Below, one piece after another: positions 36,901 through 44,900 of a stretch of DNA of 60,107 bases. This DNA is from Planctomycetota bacterium. Lineage in GTDB: Bacteria > Planctomycetota > Phycisphaerae > Sedimentisphaerales > Anaerohalosphaeraceae. A model generated the notes under the pieces. The model was given only the letters and a program-made list of their open reading frames with translations. It was not told the DNA's origin and searched no databases. Location: the NCBI GenBank assembly GCA_019456225.1, contig VRUI01000023.1, forward strand, positions 1 through 60,107, written 5' to 3'. Numbering within the stretch: position 1 is the first letter of the stretch; every line of letters begins with the position of its first letter. Made by a program: the position numbers and the translations under genes.

Positions 36901-37248
36901 TTCAAGCCGGGTTACGGTCATATTCGCATCAAGCCCCATGTGCTCGGAGACCTGACGTATGCCAACGCTTCGATAAAGACTGTCAGAGGCGTCATATCAT
37001 CGAGCTGGAAGCGAATGAACGAATTCTTCGTGCTGGAAATCGTAATCCCCGTCAACTCGACGGCCAAAGTGAGCGTGCCTTCGATAGGCCTGAAGAATGC
37101 TGTTGTCACCGAAGGCGGCAAGACTATTTGGAAAAACGATCTCTATATCAATGGTGTCATGGGAATCGCAGGCGCCAGCCGCGACAACGACTGGATCACC
37201 TTCGACGTCGGCTCTGGAAGCTACCGCTTTGAACTCAAAGGAAAATAA
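33928..37248 (+). CDS. GH78 alpha-L-rhamnosidase with inserted discoidin-like domain
   Basis: 1106 aa. ATG 33928 is chosen for the GAGG site and because a signal sequence follows (possible lipobox SSC at about residue 23); the frame is open to 33880. Order: an Ig-like N-terminal domain (CEYAVNPLG, DKWDSGKVAS), an inserted discoidin-like domain about 169-316, the rhamnosidase N-terminal sandwich (LLRKEF, SGLGWSELYINGKKV, MLGNGWY), the Bac_rhamnosid domain, an (alpha/alpha)6 barrel with HREPIAYNEP and GATTVWEGW, and a C-terminal sandwich. It releases alpha-L-rhamnose outside the cytoplasm. The flanks of the insertion match the GH78 part of the fusion at 41895 closely, but that copy lacks the discoidin domain. 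Confidence 0.94.
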   Translation: MNMLKRNVAGPIFFLSLLVLSSCLSAAQGGSDITALGLTCEYAVNPLGVDSVQPRFGWVLKSDARGQAQSAYQILVAGSEKKLKDDVGDKWDSGKVASDQSVNVDYRGKALASGEKCYWKVRVWDKEGKASKWSQSGNFEMGLLDQSDWKGQWIGVKPPSPPAEHLDDEKPGRINLALVAKPSTSFVSKHETLDAVNDGFKPANSNDKRYGAYGNWPKKGAHWVQYEWPKPVHVDSIDVYWSDDRGGVRLPKTARLLYWDGKAFAPVKNPVGLGVEGNKYNTTTFEEITTSKLKLEFDSLETASTGILEFRVYDAGKSPKFAATNKVNRFFASAATAAAPSPLLRKEFAVTKGVRRARVRFSGLGWSELYINGKKVSDDVLSPNFTDYSKEVSYRTYDVTSFLKPGANAIGIMLGNGWYSASTILEWEKGGPWGYGPRAILQMTVTHDDGTETQLLTDKTWKTARGAIGANQLIAGEEYDARLEKPNWNKVGYDDSTWSDVAILPAPEGRLLSQTVPPMKVQDTSKPIKMTKHADGGWLFEFDRYFSGWVLLKTKGKAGAKITIHYESIPAGWRTEGEKDTYILKGDPEGETYEPRFTIHPVRYVRVEGLEGKPTLDTLQGREVYSDVDMHGSFTCSNDLFNRIHGNIQRSLKVALKGIIIDCVHREPIAYNEPCGIFTTLAIRKCMPNLWTRFARDIQLTSSDSGDLSDMVPVLPGMKRPSDVSQNASYPMLIWNLYKCYGDQRLLEQHHRTVKAWVDFIGRELADSTHIVKKGWLGEHMLPKTGSVPGWSFYTKETPREYIWTCFYYQNARVLADMSRVLGKKEQEERYAKLARNIHAIVNKTWLDPKTGHYATKSQTSEILALALDIVPQKNEQQLIENIAKTINDNGGRMRVGHVGLPGFMESLVDHGLGEVVYKAVNTTEFPGWGYMISKGATTVWEGWSLSTKVEEWNNHVYHAEESMIFLAGVSRFFYDSIAGIQEPSFYGTRKFKPGYGHIRIKPHVLGDLTYANASIKTVRGVISSSWKRMNEFFVLEIVIPVNSTAKVSVPSIGLKNAVVTEGGKTIWKNDLYINGVMGIAGASRDNDWITFDVGSGSYRFELKGK

Positions 37249-37308
37249 TGAGACCCAACTAGATTCATCGTCCTCAATCAGTAAAAGAGAAACAAGCTGA
37301 GAATTGCC

Positions 37309-37336
37309 TTGACAAATCGGGATTCCACGGTAACAA
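37309..37336 (+). promoter_or_regulatory. Candidate sigma70 promoter
   Basis: TTGACA (37309-37314), 16 bases, TAACAA (37331-37336), 95 bases upstream of the GH99-like start, in a 182-base spacer. Confidence 0.4.
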
Positions 37337-37380
37337 TGCTGGCTGTAGACAAGCCCGATTCGTTGTGGGGCGACGGGCTA

Positions 37381-37403
37381 ATTCGACCTTGAGCCGGTCG
37401 AAT
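37381..37403 (+). promoter_or_regulatory. 8-bp perfect inverted repeat before the GH99-like gene
   Basis: ATTCGACC / GGTCGAAT around 7 bases, 28 bases before the start codon and downstream of the candidate promoter. It could be a repressor site or 5' UTR hairpin. Confidence 0.4.
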
Positions 37404-37430
37404 CTAACATGAGACAAAGGAACTTTCGCT

Positions 37431-38663
37431 ATGTATAAGTTAATCGTAGTTTGTATGGTCACAGTTTGTGCATTCATGGGTTGTTCGCAAGACTGCACAC
37501 AAGCAGATGAAACGCTTGCTCCATCGCTCGGAGAATACCATGTCGCGGCATACTACTGGCCGGCATACCACGATGAACCGCGTTGGCGGCCGTTCTTTAG
37601 AGGCACAGGCCCCGGCGGTAATGAGGGCGAATGGGAAATCATTCGCAAGGCCAAGCCTAAATTTGATGGTCATCATCAGCCGCATGTTCCGTTATGGGGA
37701 TATGAAGATGCAACCGATCCTAAAGTAATGGAAAAGAAAATTGACGCGGCTGTGGATCATGGCGTTGATATTATGATTTTCGACTGGTACTGGTACAACA
37801 ACAAGCCGTTTCTCGAAGACAGTATCAACAAAGGCTTTCTCAAGGCAAAAAACAACGATAAGATCAGCTTCTATCTGATGTGGGCCAATCATGATGCTCC
37901 GACCAGTTGGGATTTTGATCTGTCACATGATTACAAGGTGATTTGGCCAGGCGCGGTCGATCGCTCTACTTTTGATACTGTTGTGGACCGGGTTATCGAA
38001 CGCTATATGAAACACCCGTCTTACTACAAAATCGACGGAAAACCGGTATTTTCGATCTATGAAATGGGTACGTTAATCAAGGGTTTGGGAGGAGTGGAAA
38101 ACACGAAAAAGGCGTTGGACTCCTTCCGTCAAAAAGTAAAGCAGGCTGGTTTCCCCGGCCTTCATCTTCAGGCGATACTTTGGCAAGTTCCGTCGATCCC
38201 ATCCGGCGTTCCGGGTGATCGGACCAAGACCCGAAATAATACTGTTGTCTATCTTGGTTTCGACAGTTTGACGCACTACCAATGGATTCACTATACCCGT
38301 ATCCCACCAAATGGTGACTATTCAGTCTGGGCCGACACGGCAATGAAGGAATGGGAATCGGTGAGCAAAGATTTCTCAATACCGTATTTCCCGCACGTTT
38401 CTAACGGATGGGACACCAATTCACGCTTTAAGGCACTTCAGAACACCATCAAAAATCAATCACCTAAGGCGTTCGGTCATGCTTTGGGCAAGGCAAAGGA
38501 ATTTATGGACAAAAGTCCGGTCCGGCCAAAACTGATGACGATCAACTCCTGGAACGAATGGTCCGAGGGAAGTTACCTTGAACCTGATGAAAAATTCGGC
38601 ATGGGCAATCTCGAAGCGGTAAGAAAGGTCTTTGGAGAAAAAGCTTCCGACAATTTGAAATGA
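37431..38663 (+). CDS. GH99-like / WbsX-type lipoprotein
   Basis: 410 aa. A lipoprotein signal with FMGC lipobox at about residue 18. The domain opens with AAYYWPAYHDEPRW, has MIFDWYWYNNKPFLED on an early strand and YKIDGKPVFSIYE in the middle, and ends with NSWNEWSEGSYLEPD, the family signature carrying the likely catalytic acid. Such proteins occur in endo-mannanase/xylanase-related and O-antigen loci; lipid anchoring and the neighbouring rhamnosidases favour polysaccharide degradation. It is a single-domain version of the 10919 gene. A hairpin and promoter candidate lie upstream, so it may have its own transcript. Confidence 0.88.
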   Translation: MYKLIVVCMVTVCAFMGCSQDCTQADETLAPSLGEYHVAAYYWPAYHDEPRWRPFFRGTGPGGNEGEWEIIRKAKPKFDGHHQPHVPLWGYEDATDPKVMEKKIDAAVDHGVDIMIFDWYWYNNKPFLEDSINKGFLKAKNNDKISFYLMWANHDAPTSWDFDLSHDYKVIWPGAVDRSTFDTVVDRVIERYMKHPSYYKIDGKPVFSIYEMGTLIKGLGGVENTKKALDSFRQKVKQAGFPGLHLQAILWQVPSIPSGVPGDRTKTRNNTVVYLGFDSLTHYQWIHYTRIPPNGDYSVWADTAMKEWESVSKDFSIPYFPHVSNGWDTNSRFKALQNTIKNQSPKAFGHALGKAKEFMDKSPVRPKLMTINSWNEWSEGSYLEPDEKFGMGNLEAVRKVFGEKASDNLK

Positions 38664-38709
38664 CAGGAATAAAATTATATCCGTCGTCGGGGTGAGCCCT
38701 TAGAATAGA

Positions 38710-38768
38710 AAAACCCTCACCCCCGGGCCTGCGACGCACGCCCGCGCGGAATCAAAGTTCCTATCAGT
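38710..38768 (+). repeat. About 60-bp GC-rich repeat, copy 2
   Basis: Second copy of 31941-32000, with the same orientation relative to the flanking genes. Confidence 0.75.
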
Positions 38769-38812
38769 GAGATGTTTGCCGAACAACTGACCCCAACGGG
38801 ACAACAGAGAAA

Positions 38813-38866
38813 GTGAGGCACAGTATGATGACAACTAAAGTGAGGCACAGTATGATGACAATACGA
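38813..38866 (+). repeat. 27-bp tandem duplication over the start codon
   Basis: GTGAGGCACAGTATGATGAC is present twice, 27 bases apart (38813 and 38840). It supplies two sets of GTG/ATG starts in the same frame, so it lengthens the N-terminus by 9 residues without disrupting the gene. Confidence 0.85.
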
Positions 38867-41833
38867 ACCGCAACTCTAGTGGCCATGGCCATGGCCATTA
38901 TATGCACGACATCATGGGCTCAAACGCCCGTCGAGCGAGTCGAAACAGAACAGCAGCTTGTGGCGATCACTTTCGACGATGGGCCGCACGCCGTGAACAC
39001 TCCCAAGCTGCTTGAGTTGTTCAAGAAGAATGATGCCAAGGCCACGTTCTTTGTAGTTGGCAGGGGTGTCGGCAAGCACCCCGAACTTGCCAAGAGAATG
39101 CTGGCAGAAGGACACGAACTTGGCAACCACACCACAACCCATGCCGATCTGGCCAAGCTCGGTGATCTGGAAAAGGTCAGAAAGGAGATCGAGGATACTC
39201 AGAGGATTCTGAAGGAGACGATCGGCAAGCCTGCTCTACTCTTCCGCGCACCATTCCTTAGCCATGACGAAAATGTGTGGACCGTCCTAAAGGACATGCC
39301 CTCCATCAACGCCAGTCGCCTCACGACTGACTGGAGTGGGGACAGCACCCCCCAGTCGATCTTCGACCAAGCTACCAAGGATACAAAGGCCGGCGACATC
39401 GTCCTCATGCATAGCTGGCAAAACAAGACGATCGAAGCCATGCCGAGGATCATCAAGGCGCTTCAGGCGAAGGGACTGAAATTAGTTACCGTATCGGAGC
39501 TACTCGCTGCTGCCCAGAAAATCCGGCCTTTAGACTGGAGCATGCTCGGGGACGGACCCGGTAACGACGAATTGGCTGCTGTCTGCACTTCTGTTATGGC
39601 TCATTCACAAGATGGGATGGGCAAAGCATGGCTTGACCGAATCGCCAAGACAAAGCGGGTGGATGGACTGTTGGATTTTGGTTATTCCGAGAGACACATC
39701 CGGCCCACTGCCACTTCGTCTCGCACCCTGGCCTTACGCCTCGGCCAGTACCGGGCAGACAAGGCCGGTGCCAAAGCTTCTGAAATCGAAAAGCTTCTCC
39801 CCCTGGTCGTCCGCTCCCTGGCCAAAGATCACAAAGTCAACGGCGGACTTGGAGACAAGGCTTGGGGCGACCAATGGCAGTCGTCAATGTGGGCAGCGCA
39901 AACGGCACAACTCGCCTGGATCATCTGGGACCGACTCAATACCGACGACCACAAGCTCGTCGTGGCTATGCTTGCCCATGAGGCGGACCGGTTTCTTAAA
40001 AAAGCACCCCCCACCTCGAATGCCAACAGTGTCAACGATACCAAGGGCGAGGAAAATGCCTGGAATGCCAACTGCATTATGACTGCATCGACAATGCTGA
40101 TCAACCATCCCCACGAGAAGGCCTGGCGTGAACGCGCCATCGTTTACTATCTCAACGCCGTTGCCACACCTCAAGATGTGAACAGCAAGCGGGTCGTCGA
40201 CGGCAAGCCCTTGTCCGAGAGACTTGTCGGGTACTGCATCACCGCTGACTATGCTGTCGGCAACCATGGTGCCTACCCCCATCCTGGCTACACAGCTTCG
40301 AGCTATCTTGATATACGCACGCTTTTCTTCTCTGCCCTAGCCGGTGTGCAGCCGCCAGAAGCGATCCTCTATAACGCTACGCCGATCTATCGCATGTTCG
40401 TCGATCATCAGTGGACGGCCCCACCCTACATGAAACCGGGCGGCAGTATTTACAAAGACGATGGTGGGATCTACTGGCCAACCAAGAAAGAAAAACAACG
40501 CGCTGGGCGTTACTACAAATGGTTCAAGCAGGATGTCCTTGCAGCCACCTACGGTTTCGATGCAGCGTGTTCAACCAAGGCCACACATTGGGCAAAACTG
40601 CACGGGCAAGTCATGATCGACGCATTCAACGGCAAGCCAACACCAATAAAACTAGAGGCCTACAGCAAAAATGCTTTCTTTAAGAACGCTCTCTCCTGCT
40701 ATCTCATTCGCACCTTGCATGTAAACAAGCACCTGGCCCCGGTTCGCGCTCTGGCCACGGAAAACCCGGTCGCGCCTGCGACCACGAAGTCAAAGGGCAA
40801 GAGAATCTTCTTTACCGGGCACAGCTTCTTCATCCTGGGCGGCTATATGGCAAAGAAGGTTGACCTGATTGCCAAGGCGGCAGGGAAAAAAGAGCACGAG
40901 CTTGTCGGTTGGCGCTACAGCGGCGGCCGAAGCGGTGCCGTAGATAAATGGTGGGCCAAAGGGGCGGATGAGGAGCCACGGAAATCCGTGGCCGCGGGGA
41001 AAGTTGATGTTTTGACAGTGTGCACCTACTGGATGAAGAAGGGATCCGAACAGGAGCGATGCGTCCGGAATTTTGTGAAACTGATGCAGGAGAGCAACCC
41101 GGACGGGTTGGTCTACCTCATTACGACCAAGACCCCGTCCGACGGCAAGTACAAGGGAGGCTGGGATGCTCGCACAAAGGCTGAACTCGCCAGGCTCTCC
41201 GGCTGGATTGACGAGACCCACCGGTATGCGAACCACCACGGCGCCCTGGTGGACGAGATCAATAAGGCCTACGGCAAGACGGTGATCAAGGCAGTGCCTC
41301 TCTACTATGGGCAGGCACTGATGCGGGCGCAGATCATTGATGGCAAGGTGCCGGGCGTTAAGAAGCAGTCGGAGCTCTACAGTGACGCTATGGGCCACGT
41401 GTCGGAGTTGGGACAGAGACTAAATGCCTACACGGTATTCGCAGCCATCTACGGAGAGTCGCCGGTTGGCCTGCATGTTCGGCAATGGGAAGAGTCCGGC
41501 GACACTGTGCAGCGTGCCCAGGCTCTGTCCTTGCAGAAAGTCGCATGGGCGGCCGTGCAGGCCGAGGCCGTGAACAGAAAGCTGGAAGGGCGGATCGGCG
41601 TCTTTCTGGGCAAGCCCCGTATGGACGTCCAGCCGCTCTTCAAGGCAATACGCCACCCCAATATTGTCGTCACTGTCAAGGGGACGGTTCTGGCCACCCT
41701 GGGAGACAAAAAACTTCTCGCGCGCCGTAGTGAGGATGGAGGCAAAACCTGGGGAAAGGACTTGTCGAAGATGCGCCAGGCCCTCGGCGACGACGCCCGC
41801 GATCTCGATGCGGACGGGTCAGTCACCGTCTAG
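38813..41833 (+). CDS. Fusion: NodB deacetylase + alpha/alpha-toroid + SGNH hydrolase + truncated sialidase end
   Basis: 1006 aa from GTG 38813 (ATG 38825, 38852 or 38855 are alternatives because of the tandem duplication). After the signal, about 40-230 is a NodB/CE4 deacetylase (AITFDDGPH, NHTTTH, LFRAPF). About 250-640 is a helical toroid-like region of unknown family. About 660-880 resembles an SGNH hydrolase (IFFTGHSFF). From about 905 the sequence becomes the first blade of a BNR sialidase (VKGTVLATLGDKKLLARRSEDGGKTW; SxDxGxTW Asp box), which is cut off after about 40 further residues. It may remove acyl groups from the glycan with two unrelated esterase folds. The C-terminus suggests an original, longer protein or a recombination with a sialidase gene. 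Confidence 0.85.
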   Translation: MRHSMMTTKVRHSMMTIRTATLVAMAMAIICTTSWAQTPVERVETEQQLVAITFDDGPHAVNTPKLLELFKKNDAKATFFVVGRGVGKHPELAKRMLAEGHELGNHTTTHADLAKLGDLEKVRKEIEDTQRILKETIGKPALLFRAPFLSHDENVWTVLKDMPSINASRLTTDWSGDSTPQSIFDQATKDTKAGDIVLMHSWQNKTIEAMPRIIKALQAKGLKLVTVSELLAAAQKIRPLDWSMLGDGPGNDELAAVCTSVMAHSQDGMGKAWLDRIAKTKRVDGLLDFGYSERHIRPTATSSRTLALRLGQYRADKAGAKASEIEKLLPLVVRSLAKDHKVNGGLGDKAWGDQWQSSMWAAQTAQLAWIIWDRLNTDDHKLVVAMLAHEADRFLKKAPPTSNANSVNDTKGEENAWNANCIMTASTMLINHPHEKAWRERAIVYYLNAVATPQDVNSKRVVDGKPLSERLVGYCITADYAVGNHGAYPHPGYTASSYLDIRTLFFSALAGVQPPEAILYNATPIYRMFVDHQWTAPPYMKPGGSIYKDDGGIYWPTKKEKQRAGRYYKWFKQDVLAATYGFDAACSTKATHWAKLHGQVMIDAFNGKPTPIKLEAYSKNAFFKNALSCYLIRTLHVNKHLAPVRALATENPVAPATTKSKGKRIFFTGHSFFILGGYMAKKVDLIAKAAGKKEHELVGWRYSGGRSGAVDKWWAKGADEEPRKSVAAGKVDVLTVCTYWMKKGSEQERCVRNFVKLMQESNPDGLVYLITTKTPSDGKYKGGWDARTKAELARLSGWIDETHRYANHHGALVDEINKAYGKTVIKAVPLYYGQALMRAQIIDGKVPGVKKQSELYSDAMGHVSELGQRLNAYTVFAAIYGESPVGLHVRQWEESGDTVQRAQALSLQKVAWAAVQAEAVNRKLEGRIGVFLGKPRMDVQPLFKAIRHPNIVVTVKGTVLATLGDKKLLARRSEDGGKTWGKDLSKMRQALGDDARDLDADGSVTV

Positions 41834-41875
41834 GATACAATCGAAAAACGAGCAGAAAGTAACCCATCGCAATCT

Positions 41876-41970
41876 GCTGAAAAAGGAAATAACAATGAAA
41901 AAGGAAATTAAGATGACGAAACTTATGACGGTATTTTTAGCAACTTTGATAATCGGATTGCCCTGGCCGG
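41876..41970 (+). repeat. Signal-peptide cassette, copy 1
   Basis: About 95 bases (GCTGAAAAAGGAAATAACAATG to the CCCTGGCC end of the signal) almost identical to 47333-47430 and 49312-49412. It includes the ribosome site, the start and the whole signal peptide core (MTKLMTVFLATLIIGLPW). Confidence 0.85.
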
Positions 41971-44900
41971 CTGCCGCGGACAAATTCGAAGGTGCGCCCA
42001 TACCCGACAAGCTTGTCGTGCTGACATTCGACGATGGAAACAAGTCGGACATTACCTATGCGGCTCCGCTGCTGAAACGCTACGGCTTCGGGGCGACGTT
42101 CTTCATTACCGAGGGCCTTAACTCTCGCAAGGACAAGAAGGCCTTCCTGACGTGGGATGAAGTTCGCAAGCTGAACGAATCCGGTTTTGAAATTGGCAAC
42201 CACACCCGCAGCCACCCGAACCTCGCGCGACTCTCGAAAGAAGCGATACTGGGCGAAGTTCGGCAGATGGAGGTCCGCTTCAAGGAACACGGAATCCCCT
42301 TGCCCAAAACGTTTTGTTATCCCGGCTGGCGACACGGTCCGGCGGCGGTGGAAGTGCTCGCGAAAAGTGGTTACCTTTTCGCGCGGCGCGGTTCTTCGCC
42401 TGAATATCCCGAGGAGCAAGACGTCGGGTTGGCTTACGATCCGTCGGAGGACCATCACCTGCTCGTGCCCACTACCGGGGCTTCAGGCCCGAACTGGGGA
42501 TGGGAGGAGTTCCTCCGGTCGGTCAAGAAGGCCCGTGACGGAAAGATTTGCGTGTTGGCGTTTCACGGTGTCCCCTCGTCGCTCCATCCCTGGGTCAGCA
42601 CCAAGCCGGCCGATTTTGCTCGGTATATGAAATACCTCCATGACGAGAAATACACGGTAATCGCCCTGCGCGACCTGGCCAGGTATGTGGATCCGGGCAA
42701 ACGCTCGAGCGATCCCTATGCCTCGATCAAACGGCGGCTTGGTCTGACCGCGACGGATCTGAAATGCGAATACGCCGTCAATCCGCTGGGTATCGATACG
42801 CTCAAACCAAGATTCGGTTGGATACTCGAATCGTTGCGTCGCGGGCGGAGTCAGTCGGCTTATCAGGTGCAGGTTGCCTCAAGCCCGGAGAATCTCAAGA
42901 AGGACATCGGCGACAAGTGGGACAGCGGCAAAGTGGCCTCCGACCGCTCGGTAAACGTTGAATACCGAGGGAAAGCACTCTCAAGCGATGAGCAGTGCTG
43001 GTGGAAGGTGCGCGTGTGGGATAAGAACGGCAAGGCCAGTGCCTACAGCGAGCCGGCCACGTTCGAGATGGGCTTACTGAAACAAAGCGACTGGCAAGGC
43101 GAGTGGATTGGGGCAGAGAAGAAGATATCCTCTCCACTTCTACGCAAAGAGTTTGAGATTGCCAAGGATGTCAAACAGGCCAGGGTGTATATCTCCGGCC
43201 TCGGCTGGTATGAGCTTTATGTCAATGGAAAGAGGGTAAGCGACCATGTTCTCGATCCGGCCATGACCAACTACCACAAGCACATCTCTTATGTGACGCA
43301 CGATGTTACGGATATGCTGACCAGGGGACAAAATGCAATTGCGGTTATGCTTGGTAACGGTTGGTACAGCGAGCCAGGCCGAGAGAGATACGGAAACTCC
43401 CCCACACTGCTTGCCCAGATGAACATAACGTTTATCGATGGCTACAACATGAGCATCAAAACGGATACCAGTTGGACCGCTTCAGCGGGCCCGATTACCA
43501 GAAACGGCATCCAAGGCGGAGAAACGTATGACGCTCGTCTGGAGAAAAGCGGCTGGACAAAGGCCGGCTATGACGACTCGACATGGGATCATTCCATAAC
43601 AGCGAATGATCCGGGAGGTAAAATGGTTTCCCAGTTAATGCCCCCAATCAGAGTAAATCAGACATTCGAGCCCGTCAAACTCACCAATCCGAAGCCGGGT
43701 GTATATGTTTATGACGTGGGCCAAGTGTTGTCGGGCTGGGCGCGGCTTCGCGTGAAAGGACCGAAAGGTACCAGAGTTACCATTAAGTATTCGGAGCGGA
43801 TTCAGCGGGACAGCGGGTTGTTGGACAAAACCAACCACCCACCTCCCGCGGAAACTGATTACTACATTCTGAAAGGAAACCCCGCCGGTGAGGTGTACGA
43901 GCCGAGGTTTACGTTCCATCCTTTCCGCTATGTACAGCTCGAAAATTACCCCGGCACGCCGACAGTGAAAGATCTGCAGGCCAAGGTCGTCCATTCAGCA
44001 GTCGATACGTCGGTAGAGTTCCAATGCTCGAACCCCTTGGTAAGCAGAATTCATCATATAACCTTCTGGACCATACAGAACGCTTTGTACGGTATGCCCT
44101 TGGATGCTCCTCATCGTGAGCCTTTTCCCTATCTTGAGCCTGCGGAGACTCCAGCCAATCTTTACAGCAGAAGACATATGCCGCTGTTTTGGACCAAGTG
44201 GCTTCGAGATATACAGAATGAACAGAATCCCGACGGCTCTATTCCCGTAGTTGTGCCTAATTACCCTCGTCATTATTCATTTGACCCCGCCTGGTCCGGC
44301 AATTATCCCATCGCTGTATGGTATATATATCAGTACTATGATGATGAGCGTATCCTCGCTGCCCATTATGACAGCATGAAGCAGTGGGTTGACTACGTGA
44401 CTAGTACAGCCGACGACAATAACCTTGTATTTAAGGGGACCTGGGGCGACCACATGCTCGCAGGTGTTAACCCGGGCGAAGAGGAGTATGTTTCGAGCGA
44501 AACGCCGCCGCCCTTATGCTGGACAGGCCATTATTATCGTGACGCTTCGATAGTCTCACAGGCCGCCAAAACCCTCGGCAAACATGATGACGCTCAGCAT
44601 TACGCCGAACTTGCCGAAAACATCAAAGATGCTTTCAACAAAAAATGGCTCAACACGGATACCAATCAATATGCCTTGGGTTCACAGACCGGCAATCTCT
44701 TCGCCTTGGCACTCGACGTAGTACCAGAGGCCAATCGAAAAGCCGTAGCTGCAAACGTCGCAAAGAACATCACCGAGAAATACAACGGCCATCTTCACAC
44801 CGGCATCATCGGAACCACTTCCATGATGGAGGCATTGGTCGAGAACGGCTACGGCGATGTGATGTACAACCTTGTCAACAGAACCACCTATCCGGGCTGG

